Origin: Serpula lacrymans var. lacrymans S7.9
Taxonomy: Eukaryota > Basidiomycota > Agaricomycetes > Boletales > Serpulaceae
DNA length: 64,000 nucleotides
Reading direction: 5' to 3'
Assembly: GCF_000218685.1 (NCBI RefSeq)
Contig: NW_006763291.1
Span: 1,892,308-1,956,307, forward strand
Below are positions 47,252-57,480 of this stretch, one piece after another; position 1 is the first letter of the stretch, and every line of letters begins with the position of its first letter. The notes under the pieces were generated by a model. That model did no database searches and was not told the DNA's origin. It saw only the letters and a list, made by a program, of their open reading frames with translations. A program made the translations under genes and the position numbers.

Positions 47252-47432
47252 TTACAAAGAAAAAGACAGGAAAATAGAGGGAAAGCTTGAAGACAAAGAC
47301 TCGGCCGAGCAATTATGAAGAGTTGGTTGAAGGGTATACCAGAACACGAGGCTTGCTCGGGTTAGGGTCCGCTGTAATAACTCTGACCTTTGCTTCCGTG
47401 TGGCAATTGCAGCTCAGTCAGCTGACCCTACA
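47252..47432. promoter_or_regulatory. Shared divergent promoter, BTB-CAP-Gly gene / DCTN6
   Basis: The two ATGs are 181 bp apart and point away from each other. A CAGCTCAGTCAGCTG repeat occurs just before the DCTN6 start. No CACGTG box is present. Inferred from spacing. Confidence 0.55.
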
Positions 47433-48194
47433 ATGGCCCCAATGTCAGTCCTGTGCATGTTTCCGTATCTCTGCTGATATCCACACAGACGCGACAAATT
47501 CACAATACACTCAAAGGCCATCGTCTGCCAGGATGTCGAGCTCAAGGGCGATATCACCATTGGCTCAGGTACCCAATCTCTCCCCTTGTTTTCTCATCTT
47601 CGCATTTACATCCCACACACAGGTACAATTGTTCACCCAAAGGCAACCATATTCGCGATCGCAGGTGCCATCGTGATCGGCTCGGGATGCATCATCGAGG
47701 AGAGCGCAATTATCGTCAACAGGTGCATTGCCACTGTGCTATTACCATCCTTTCGCTTCTTTTACCATAGCTTTATCCCTATCCCAGGAGAAAAGAAATC
47801 ATGCGCATTGGCGATGACAACCTATTTGAAATTGGCTGCCGTGCGTTCTATTTTCAGCTTCTTAGAACATTGCTCCTCTCTTAACAACTCTCGTCCTCGC
47901 TTAGGAGTGGAGTCCCCAGCAATCGGCAACTTCAATACCATATCAACACGTGCACGAGTTCACCATACCGTCCGCATAGGGTCCTACTGTGTGATCGGTG
48001 CTGCATGCGTTGTAGTTCCCACAGAAGAGGAGTCTCTCGGCGACTACACTGTCTTTTACGGGCCTGCATCGGAACGGCGCACTTGGAGCGGAAGAGGCAA
48101 GGTGCAGGAAGCAGACCTGAGGCACAAACACACAGAGTATCTCCGTGAGATGCTCCCAAAGTTTAATCGCTTGCGTAGGGGAGATGGGACGTAA
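47433..48194 (+). CDS. DCTN6: Dynactin subunit 6 (p27)
   Basis: Five exons (47433-47443, 47489-47568, 47623-47722, 47788-47840, 47905-48194) give 177 residues. The first exon is only 11 nt. The product is a left-handed beta-helix of hexapeptide repeats: IHSKAIVCQDVELKGDITIG, TIVHPKATIFAIAGAIVIGS, MRIGDDNLFEIGC, VRIGSYCVIGAACVV, then YTVFYGPASERR and a helical tail LREMLPKFNRLRRG. Order and spacing match dynactin p27, which caps the pointed end of the dynactin filament with p25 and helps dynein select cargo. Length is close to the human protein (190). Confidence 0.9.
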
Positions 48195-50013
48195 ACAGGT
48201 CTTCAACATTAATCGCTCTCTTTTAATCTTGACAGATTCTGGTGAGGCTGTCTGACCTGTTAAGCCAGCTCCTACTCCCCCGTCTATTTTACTTATCATT
48301 TTTTTTGGCACTGTTCAGACGGCTTTGAGAAAAGAGACATACCGATATAACCATGTACGTGTTCGGCTTCTGCCTTTCGTACTACAGGGTCTGACGTATA
48401 TTTATTCCCTACTTAGTACATTAGCAAGGATGGCGATTATTCACTGCACCGCAACGCATGTCCCCTTGACGTATAATACCACGCGTTATCTCGCTGGTGG
48501 CCTGGTTCACTCATTACCACAATAATTTCCGTTCAGGCTCCCTTGGAGCGATTGGATACAAGCTCTGTAAGCGGTAATGTCCCACAGCTTGCCTTCAATT
48601 TGGGTCCTGTCGGTTTAGACTTTTGGACGGAATAAATTCCAAGGTCGCCTCGTGCTTAGACACCCACTTATCTATCTCGCCACCGTTGAGTTCGATAATG
48701 AATCAGCTAAGTACCCCTGAAATTTTGGTCCTCAAGTTCCCAAGCTCCATGAGAAGAATGAGATGACTGGACTACCATTGGTAGATTGGTTTTTAACTTT
48801 ATGCTCAGTTTATAGTTGTAGAAGCAGCAACCACCCTCAACTCTCCCATGAGGAATCAACTCGAGCTCCTATACATCCACCCCACGCTCACGCTAGTGAT
48901 ACAAGGAACCACTCGCTCGGATAAGCTCTTTTTTTTTTCTCGAACGGGAGCATTTACTACACCTTTCGACTTGGTAAATACTTATTTAAAATAAGAACAA
49001 GTTTTCTGCGTAATCATCAACAATGATTCCGACTGGCATGAAGATAGTTGTTATTGGGAATGCGAATGCGCTGTTCTCGGCTTTGCGAGTCATGGCAACA
49101 TGCAACTACGGGGGCAAGGTAGTAAGTAGCACAGGCCGGGCCTGAGTATAGTAACTGCAGTAGTTACCAAATTTAGTAGGAACGTAACTGCAATGGTTAC
49201 AAAGCACGTCGTGCGCTGCAAACCAATCTGTCAAGCAGAACGCAATCATAATTATAAGCTTGTCATGATCACATAATGAATGCCAGATGGGCATATCAAC
49301 AACGCTATGTATGTCATATAACTCTACACCCCGTCCCGACTCTTAGTATGTGATTGTCAGAACTGTACGTCAAAAATTTACACTTTCAAGTTCGATCGGA
49401 TATTTGTATTTTACTTCAATGGTTTACCGCTTAGATTATCAATGGAACTTCGAGTTTCGTATTTCCTAGCAAGCTGGAGACAAAGAAACACTGCGCAATG
49501 TGCCCAGCGCTGCGGCTGTGATCTCAACATAACCCACCTGCGGAGCGCAGTAGCATTCAAGTTCGGAAGGACAAGTCATTCGAACATAATCCCAGACGGA
49601 GGACATGGCCGTCTTTGCCTTCTGCCTTCTTGCCATTGTACGTTGATGCTCCATGTCACTCGTGTGCCTTTTAGCAGCACGTTAGGTACGAGAAGCCGTG
49701 CCTTCTATCATAATGCGATACAATCATCTATGCCGTAGCAGCTTAAATTTCTAAAGAAAGGTGCTATCACTAACCTGAGGCGTCATTCACCGGCCTGTCG
49801 CGCGATAGTTCTATATCTGCACCGCCTCCCCTCCATTTATCAAGAGGGGTATTTCAGAATTAAAATCCAACGACTTCACCCTTTTATCTTATACCTTCCT
49901 TTTAGTGATTTCAACTACATTTTTTCCAAAACTTCTTACCTGCATTGTTCATATATTACAATTTTTTCTTCCTAAGCAAGTCCACCGCAAATACGGCTAT
50001 ACAAGCTAGAAAC
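48195..50013. other. Intergenic, no gene seen
   Basis: 1.8 kb without a conserved coding frame on either strand. A 17-bp motif GTAACTGCAGTAGTTAC near 49150 recurs as GTAACTGCAATGGTTAC about 35 bp later. A short frame at 49022 (MIPTGMKIVVIGNANALFSA) has no known relative. The last few hundred bases should be the promoter of the RTA1-like gene. Confidence 0.4.
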
Positions 50014-51164
50014 ATGAACCTCAAATGCCTTCGTAAGCACTCGCTCCTACTACCATAAACGCGTCTAAGCTGTACTTACCAAACGATAACAGCCCCTCTA
50101 GATCCAAAGTCAGAATATTTATATTGTGCATCCTTCCCCGCAGCGGTGTTGTTCTCCGTTCTTTTTGGACTTGTCACAATTTTGCACATCATACAAGGAT
50201 TCTATTATCGTAAAAGGTTCACTTGGGTTATTGTCATGGCTGGAATCTGGCAAACTATCGGCCTCGTCACCCGCACACTGTCGACACTAGATCAATCACA
50301 AAGCACGTACGCAATACCGTCGCAGCTGCTTATACTCCTTTCACCACTGTGGATTAACGCTTTCGACTACATGCTTTTGGGCCGCATGGCGTATTATTTT
50401 TTACCGGACCATAAAATAGCAGGAATGAGAGCAGATAAGTTGGCCAGGTGGTTCGTACTTGCTGATATCACGTATGTCTCTATCCAGAAGACTTGACGAC
50501 AGAATGTAACTGATGTTCTGACAGAGCCTTCATTGTACAAGGCGCAGGTGGCAGTCTTACCACTAGCACAGATTCAACAACGCTGATGCTTGGTGTGCAC
50601 ATCTATATGGGAGGTATTGGGCTGCAAGAATGCTTCATTATATTTTTCTTCGGACTTGCCGTTATGTTCCATAAACGAATGAACCGAGGAGAAGGACTAG
50701 AAAGACCGAGGGATTGGAGAAGACTTCTGTACGTCCTTTACGCAACACTGGGTTTGATAACGGTAAGCTCAAATGCTGACACGAAAATGTGATGACATAC
50801 TGATTATGCTGGCGTTAAGCTTCGTATAATTTATCGTCTGGTTGAGTATTCCGATGGATTTCACTCGACGATAACGGAGAGCGAGGCGTTTTACTACTGT
50901 CTGGACGCATTGCCGATGTTCTGTGCTATCGCCCTCTACAACGTCTGGCATCCAGGCTTGATCCTTATAGGCCTAGACAGTGACTTTCCTAAGAAAGTGA
51001 AAAAGACGAAGGAGGAAAAGAAGCGAGAAAAAGAGGAGGAGAAGAATAGGAAACATAGAAGGAATTTAAGTGAGGAGGATGTTCCGACGCAATGGAGAGT
51101 CAATGCATCGTACGCCGGACGCGATATGGACGCCAGTGGCTTTGAATCCGTCGAAACAGTTTAG
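50014..51164 (+). CDS. RTA1-like seven-TM lipid-translocating exporter family protein
   Basis: Four exons (50014-50032, 50093-50471, 50525-50762, 50820-51164) give 326 residues. Seven hydrophobic segments are visible, including AAVLFSVLFGLVTILHIIQG, SQLLILLSPLWINAFDYMLLG and the family signature LRIIYRLVEYSDG with YYCLDALPMFCAIALYNVWHPG. The tail is strongly charged (KKTKEEKKREKEEEK). Fungal RTA1/RSB1 proteins sit in the plasma membrane and are linked to sphingoid-base export and resistance to 7-aminocholesterol. The substrate here is unknown. Confidence 0.9.
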
Positions 51165-52257
51165 CTTGCTGTAGTCAGGTACTATAGACGCATCTTCTGC
51201 CATTTTTATTTATACCGTATTATAGTTGTTCCAAAATATAACGGACAATTTGACGATAGTTATGGTTCGCTTTGAGAGTTAGATGCAGTAAGGGTCGAAG
51301 AATACCTACCGAACGTATATCAGACGTTTCAAATCCACGTGTTGTCTGTCCAGAAACTGACGTGCGGATCTTATTAGTAGGTGCTGGCAAAACTGTCACA
51401 ACATGTAGCCAGATTGTGGTATGATGGTATGACCCTATATTGAAAGGCTAGTAAGACTTAGATAAGGTCCTTATAACATGAAAAGTAATGTGCTTCACTT
51501 GAGACTTGGACTCGGACTCACAAAGAGTCTGTAATCCGCGAACATAAATCGTCGCCGTCCAAGGAGAAACAAGCATTTAGGAAAATTCCTTATATTTTAA
51601 ATGTGTTTTGTTCGCCTTGCCAAAACCGCCGTTGATAAAGAGTACTACGTTTTGGCGACGATGGGTTCATCCTGTATTAGTCGCGCACAACTGCAGTGTA
51701 TATCACGAAAAAGCAAATGGGAAAGGACGTTGCAAGGTGAGGCTGCCTGCTTAATGACATGACGGAAAGTGAGACCATCGTAAATGGAGGAAATATAATC
51801 TCGTCCAGGTCGCCATCTTAGCCATCTGAGCTGCGAGAGACGGTCGGAGCTGGATGGGGTGTCGGTCTTCAGTATTACTAGCAAAGAGGAATCCACGCTG
51901 TGTACCAGTATATTTTCCTGAATGGCGTTGAAAAATGTTTCGCATTTGAGATACAAGAAAGAAATTATCACCTCAAGCTTCGGACTCGAGTCTTCTAGTA
52001 ATTGAACATTTCAGTTTAAGGTTACTTTCCTGTTTGGGCAACGAACTTGAAAGGGTTGTAAAATGAGATGCACGTGCTTGTAATGTTTGAGTCATTAGGT
52101 AGTCACGTGATACACGCGCAGTACGTGATGTGACCCCAATGGCGTGTACACCCCTGTCGGACCCTAAAAACAATAAAGACTAGGTATCTGACACGATTCA
52201 CCTTGACCCACAACGACGACCTCATTCATTTCGCATTCTCTATAACAAAACGTCAAC
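51165..52257. other. Intergenic, promoter of the coiled-coil gene
   Basis: A minus-strand frame at 51645-51971 is open for 108 residues but shows no domain and no splice context. I do not call it a gene. The right part contains the RTCACGTG box listed separately. Confidence 0.4.
52102..52110. promoter_or_regulatory. RTCACGTG (Cbf1/CDEI-type) box upstream of the coiled-coil gene
   Basis: GTCACGTGA, 149 bp before the ATG at 52258. It fits the consensus RTCACRTG bound by Cbf1-like bHLH factors in yeast. Function here is inferred. Confidence 0.45.
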
Positions 52258-55200
52258 ATGGTTGCAACGAGAAGCAAGAAAGTAGTAAAGCACAGCTATG
52301 CGGAGCGTAAGATAGTTTGAATACAATCCTTTACATAAACTTGAATACGCATTTTCACTTTTACTAGGTGTACTCGGTGCTTATTCTCAGGCTCAAAAGG
52401 AACATAGGAGACAAAACGTTCATCTTGCTACACTACGTTCTCAAGGTAAGTACAAAGGGCTCCTCTACCTATGAATTGTTTCTAACTCTATTGTGCTCAG
52501 TTCGAAAAATAGCCGACTTCAAAAAAGATAAGCTTGGTCCTCAGTGGGCGGCATGGGTAACGAGAGCCGTACATAAATTGGTAGGCAATGACCTTTTTTT
52601 TATTAAGGAAATGACTTATGTTATGCTTCACAGGAGGACCAAGGTATCTTCCAGCCCCTTGACTCTACTGGGTACGTTAGCATGACCTCAGAAGGGAAAA
52701 AGGCGTAAGTCCTTGACTCCAGGATTTCATTTGCAACCCAGGAATGTCTTATTCTGCATCTAGTGTTTCCGTTGCCCGACGAAAGTATCTCCCTAGCCCC
52801 AGCGCCTCTTCCTCTCCGGCTCAAGAGGATGCTGTATGGAAGTCAGTGACAGAAGAGCTATCTGTTCGAGGCCAGAAGCGTAAAGGATTGTCGCGTCCAA
52901 CGTCACGTCCAATGCGTTCTGTTGTGGGACGTGACAGAGACGCTGAATTTGTGGAACATGCACCCTCTATTTCCCAGCCAGGCGGTCGAGCCAAGAGACG
53001 TAGGATGACCTCGTCTCAATTTACTCAGTCTACAAAGTCCCTGTCAAACATGACCAAAGCGGAGGTAAGTATATATACTTCGCCTGCCTACGATAGTGCC
53101 TTTCTCACATTCATCACAGTTGAAGGCCAAAGTAGAAGCAATGCAGCGCGCCCAGCTCGAGGCTTCTTTGCCAAGTGATAATTCATCTAACGAAGAACTT
53201 CAGCGTCTTCAGGATGAGCTCAGACAGAAGGACAACCAACTCTTGTCTGCAATACACGAGTTGGATGAAATGAAGAGAACGACAGTCACGCCTGAAGATG
53301 GATCATTTGACCAAGGTAACGTCACAGTCAGCAGGCCTGAGACTCCTGTTCCCTCTTTGTACGTTAACCTTATATATTTGAGTGTTTAACTTTCTAATCA
53401 TGCATAATCACATCTATGATAGTGATACTACGGCGTCATCCCCTTCCAGGCCTCATAGTGCTAATATGCTGTCTCGTCCAGTGCCACTCAATGGAGTAAC
53501 TCGTACTCAGTCGGGCTCGATAATTTCTCACATCAGCAAGCAGCCTACGCCTGCCCCAAGTTCCCCGGGGATGGCTCATGACGACATCATACTTGGCATG
53601 AATGATGACGATGATGTATTCATGAATTCTGGCGTTGTAGATGGCCACTGCACAGTAAACGACTCTTACCAGGTCGCTACACCTGCACCTTCACCAGTGA
53701 GATCCTCTAGGGATAATGGCCGGCGCACGCTAGAAGATGCACTTTCAACATGCAAGCGATTGGGGACGCAACTTCGGAGCTCAGAAGAACATGAGAGAGC
53801 ACTTCAAGGGAAAGTGCGTATCTCACTCCTTACTTTGAATAGTAACAATTTACATCTCTCAGATTATGTCGATGGAGGAGACTATGCAAGTTCGACTTTC
53901 GGAACAGCTCGAGTTACAGAATAGCTATTCCGAGTTACAGTCGAAGCACGGGAATCTTGAAACAAGTATATCCAAACAGAACGAGCAGGTCGATATGTTG
54001 AACGAAAAGATTGCTAATCTTCAACATACAATTTCTGAACGAAGTACAACATTGGAAACTAAAGAAAGTAATCTATCCGATCTCCGAGAGCATATGGCTA
54101 GCTTGGAACGTTCTATAGCAGAAAAAGAGGAGTCAGCTCTTGAGCTTAAAAATGCCGCCAAAGATCAAGTTTCGACTATCGCACGTCTAGAGGCACAAGT
54201 CCAAGAATTAACGTCAAAACTAGCAGGTTTTGATCTCAAAATTCAAGATGTTGATAAAAAGAACCAGAGTCTCATGGCTGAGAATGACGAAGCCCGTAAG
54301 AGGGAGGAAACCTTATCTTCCTCACTGGAACTACTCGAGACAGAATCAGCTTCGTTACGTGCTCAGATTTCTGCAGTGGAAAAAGAGAAACAGTCAGTCG
54401 AGACTCAGTATCGTGGATTTGAAGTCTCCCTTGAAACCTCGCGCGCTCAAAATGCAGTCCTGGAGGCGAAAATATCTGATGTGGAGCAGAATCTCAGATT
54501 ATCGAAAACGGAATTGACACTCATCAACGACGAAAACTCGTCTTTGATTTCCCGTCTAGTGGAGGCTGATGAGTTCACTATAACGTTGAAGAAGAAGGCT
54601 GCAGACATCACCGATCAGAGTGCTACAGCTAGCGCTGCTCTGGAGGTGGCTCAAACGACCATCCAAGAACTTCAAAATCGCATAGAATCTTTGGAAGATG
54701 CAGCAACGCAAACCAATGAACTCGAAAAGATTTTGACAGGACGGATCGAGACTTTACAGGATGAGAAAGAAAACTTAGAAAAGAACCTCGAAGTCGCCAA
54801 TCGTGTATCTGAGTCCCTTGAGGCTCGATCATCCTCGCTCGATAACCTCAACGGGGCACTGCAATATGACTTGGATGCTACGCGGCTCGAACATGACAAG
54901 GCTCAAGAAACGATCCGTGAAATCCAAATGACGTTAGACGCCGCAAATGCACAACAAGTGGAAGATGAAAAGAAATATTTGTCGAAACTGTCGTCTGTCC
55001 AGAAATCACTTGAAGCTGCGCAACTTCACGTTGAGGAACTTGACGGTAAATTAGCGTCGGCCAATATGGCGCGTGACGAAGTCGCGCAACAGCTTGAAGT
55101 TTTTGGCCAGCGGCTGGATGAAGCGGAAGTTATCGTTTTGTCCGAGAGAAACAATGTCGCGGCGTTGAAAACAGATCTCGCGGTTACTCGTGAGCAGTTG

Positions 55201-55464
55201 CGAGGGGCAGAGGAGGAGGTAGAGGATCTCGAGCAATCTAAGAAGGCAGACGAAGCTACGATCGCTGGCTTGCGAGAAGGGTATGCGAAGCTCAGAGCTG
55301 TTCATATGGAGTCTATCACAGAGCTCGATGATAAAGTACGTTTATCTTATATAAGGACTCGTTCGATGGCTGATCTTTGGTTGTTGCAGATTGCTTCGGC
55401 TCAGTCATCGCCCATGCCTAACAAGCGTCGCAGCTCGAGGTTCGCTCATGATAGGCATGTTTAG
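52258..55464 (+). CDS. Long coiled-coil protein of unknown function
   Basis: Start MVATRSKKVVKHSYAE; early exons are 52258-52306, 52368-52445, 52501-52580 and 52634 onward. The first ~85 residues are compact (RKIADFKKDKLGPQWAAW, VTRAVHKLEDQGIFQPLDS, TGYVSMTSEGKKA) and look like a small helical or winged-helix module. A Ser/Pro/Arg-rich low-complexity part follows with a likely nuclear signal (AKRRRM). From about 53866 to 55350 comes an almost uninterrupted coiled coil of about 490 residues. The end SSPMPNKRRSSRFAHDRHV is basic. The size is roughly 850-900 residues. The junction after TSEGKKA does not keep frame with the next clear exon (MSYSASSVSV), so that splice site is unresolved. Neighbours suggest a chromosome or spindle role, but I do not recognise the family. 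Confidence 0.72.
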
Positions 55465-55902
55465 ATTTGTATTGCTTGCATACTCGTCCCTATGTCCGCT
55501 GACTCTTTTGCGTACTGCATTTATTCATATCATATATTGTCTGTTCTCTATTTAGTCTGCCGTTCTCATCCTTTTTGTGTAGTAACGACTCATCTTAGTT
55601 TTTAGTAACTATGCCATGTCTTTATTCATTGTTTTGAACTAGGCTCGATAGACCGAAATCTCGTAGTCTTCCCTAGGCATACCGTTTAGGAGGAAGACAG
55701 TCGTTCCTCCTATCAATAGAAATCTCTGAGACTTTATACACACCTTGCTCTCATAGTTGATTAGGAATTATATCACGTGATGTTCGCGCCAACTCGTACC
55801 GCGATGTTCGCGTTCTGTTTCTTAACTTACGAGTCGGCAAGCTAACTTGACAAGGATTAGGCATTGGGTAATACAAAAGCCACATAAAATCTCTCCCCCG
55901 TT
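55465..55902. promoter_or_regulatory. Upstream region of Sos7 with an RTCACGTG box
   Basis: 438 bp. ATCACGTGA at 55772-55780 lies about 125 bp before the ATG. GATGTTCGCG occurs twice, at 55780 and 55801. No gene is seen. Confidence 0.45.
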
Positions 55903-57122
55903 ATGTCGTCCACAGAAGCTACTAGTTCTACTTCCAACCTTGATACTGCACGCTCTTTGCAAGCCAAATTGGATGCCGCTAACCTCAAGATACTGAACGC
56001 GAAGACACAGTTCAAATCTTATAAATTTGAAGGTATTGATGATTGGCCATTAGGCGAGGAGACATCAAGAGACCCTGCTATTATTGCGAGTTTGGTTGCT
56101 GCACAAATAGTACGTGAATCAGAGTGTAGTGGAAGACATGCTAACACCTCTCTATACAGTCCTTCCTACGCAAACTCAAATTCCAGTACTTGGAGCAGAA
56201 GGCAAAAGATAAATACATTAAAACGATTGTGAGCGACATCGATGACGCGCCTCTTGTCACTGCAGCAAGCAATGCAGAACTGAGACTTCGCAACGAGGGG
56301 AAGAAGGAAATTCTCAAAGCGGCCAAATCTCGGATAGCGGAGAAATATCAAGACATTCGAACTTTAGCACCTTTAGTTGAAGAGGGTTGGGCTTTAACCT
56401 GGCCTCACTGTCTATGCTGCTGACGTATTTGGTTATGTAGACTATCTTCAAACTAAGGCTCTCACAGAGGAAGCATCCAGCCTTTCCCAAAAGATTTTGG
56501 ACGCCCGATTGGCTCTCACAAGATTGCGGCAAGCTCACCCACACCCACGCCTGACGATTGAATCTGCAAATGCCCAACTGGACTCACAAATAGCGGAGAT
56601 GCAGGACCTTGACACGGAGCTCCAACAAGTAAATGAGAAAATTGCAGCAACCAAAGAGAATATAAAAACAGGTGCCAAGGAAGTGGAAAGGTTGCGGGTA
56701 GAAAAGGCCGAAGCAGAAAAAATTGCGAGCGCGTGTAAGGAGGAGGTGGAGGATGCTAGGATATTTGAACTCTACGACTGGTAAGAGTTCCCATAGAGAG
56801 GTCACTCCTGAGCTGTTACTGACGACGGTTACTCAGGTACACGGCTTCCCTGGCGTTGCATAAATCGTTATTGTCCTTGGAATCATCACATTCAGTGTCG
56901 GAAAATGAGCTCCGATTGACATACATGATTGGTCAGAACTCTCCATCGCCACGAGAGATATCTATTACCCTGCTCTTCCTTCCAAATACGAGGCAGCTTG
57001 TGGCCGCCCAAGTCCAGGGCGTGGAGATCGAGATAGGGGACGTTATAGACTCATATGTGCAATCAAACGATATCTCGGGGTTCTTGTGGGCCGTGCTTGC
57101 GAGGGCTCGGAAGGCGGTGTAA
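55903..57122 (+). CDS. sos7: Kinetochore protein Sos7
   Basis: Four exons (55903-56109, 56160-56385, 56441-56780, 56837-57122) give 352 residues in one frame. The conserved core after the first intron is SFLRKLKFQYLEQKAKDKYI, followed by a long coiled coil (LTEEASSLSQKILDARLAL, QQVNEKIAATKENIKTGAKE) and a globular end with SISITLLF-like strands (REISITLLFLPNTRQLVAAQ). This matches the Sos7 family. In fission yeast Sos7 holds Spc7/KNL1 on the Mis12 complex at the kinetochore. The family assignment rests on the LRKLKFQYLEQ block and overall layout, which I recall as its signature. Confidence 0.75.
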
Positions 57123-57324
57123 TATTGATAGCCAAGCTATATGATATTGCTCGCTCTCCTGTCGCCCCCTTGGTCGCGGTGATGAGCCTGTATCACAATG
57201 ATATGTATATTTACTATATATTGGTCGGATACCCTTAGGCTGTATCATGGTAATATCGTAGGTTATAGTCAACATTAATTGTCAGCTCGTGAGTTACTGT
57301 ATTGAAAAGCAATCATTCGCGTGA

Positions 57325-57333
57325 GTCACGTGC
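57325..57333. promoter_or_regulatory. RTCACGTG box upstream of the kinesin gene
   Basis: GTCACGTGC, 149 bp before the kinesin ATG and 203 bp after the Sos7 stop. Same consensus and nearly the same spacing as the boxes upstream of the two preceding genes. Confidence 0.45.
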
Positions 57334-57480
57334 AGGTCACGCCACCAGACGCGCTCAGGTTCGAAACTCCGCCCCCAGCTTTCCAACTATTTCCATCAGC
57401 GGAGGTCAGCCCCCATTCCAGTGGCAGCAAGATCTACCACACCTTTACCAGGGACCGCCAGGTTATCAGCAAACATTTGT

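Noticed and set aside
51645..51971. 108-residue minus-strand frame as a gene
   Set aside because: No recognisable domain and no neighbouring exons; length is within chance for this base composition.
57302..57480. Longer kinesin N-terminus starting upstream of 57481
   Set aside because: Upstream frames lack an ATG in frame with the motor, and the motor strand ([10 protein letters not shown]) follows directly after the 57481 ATG.
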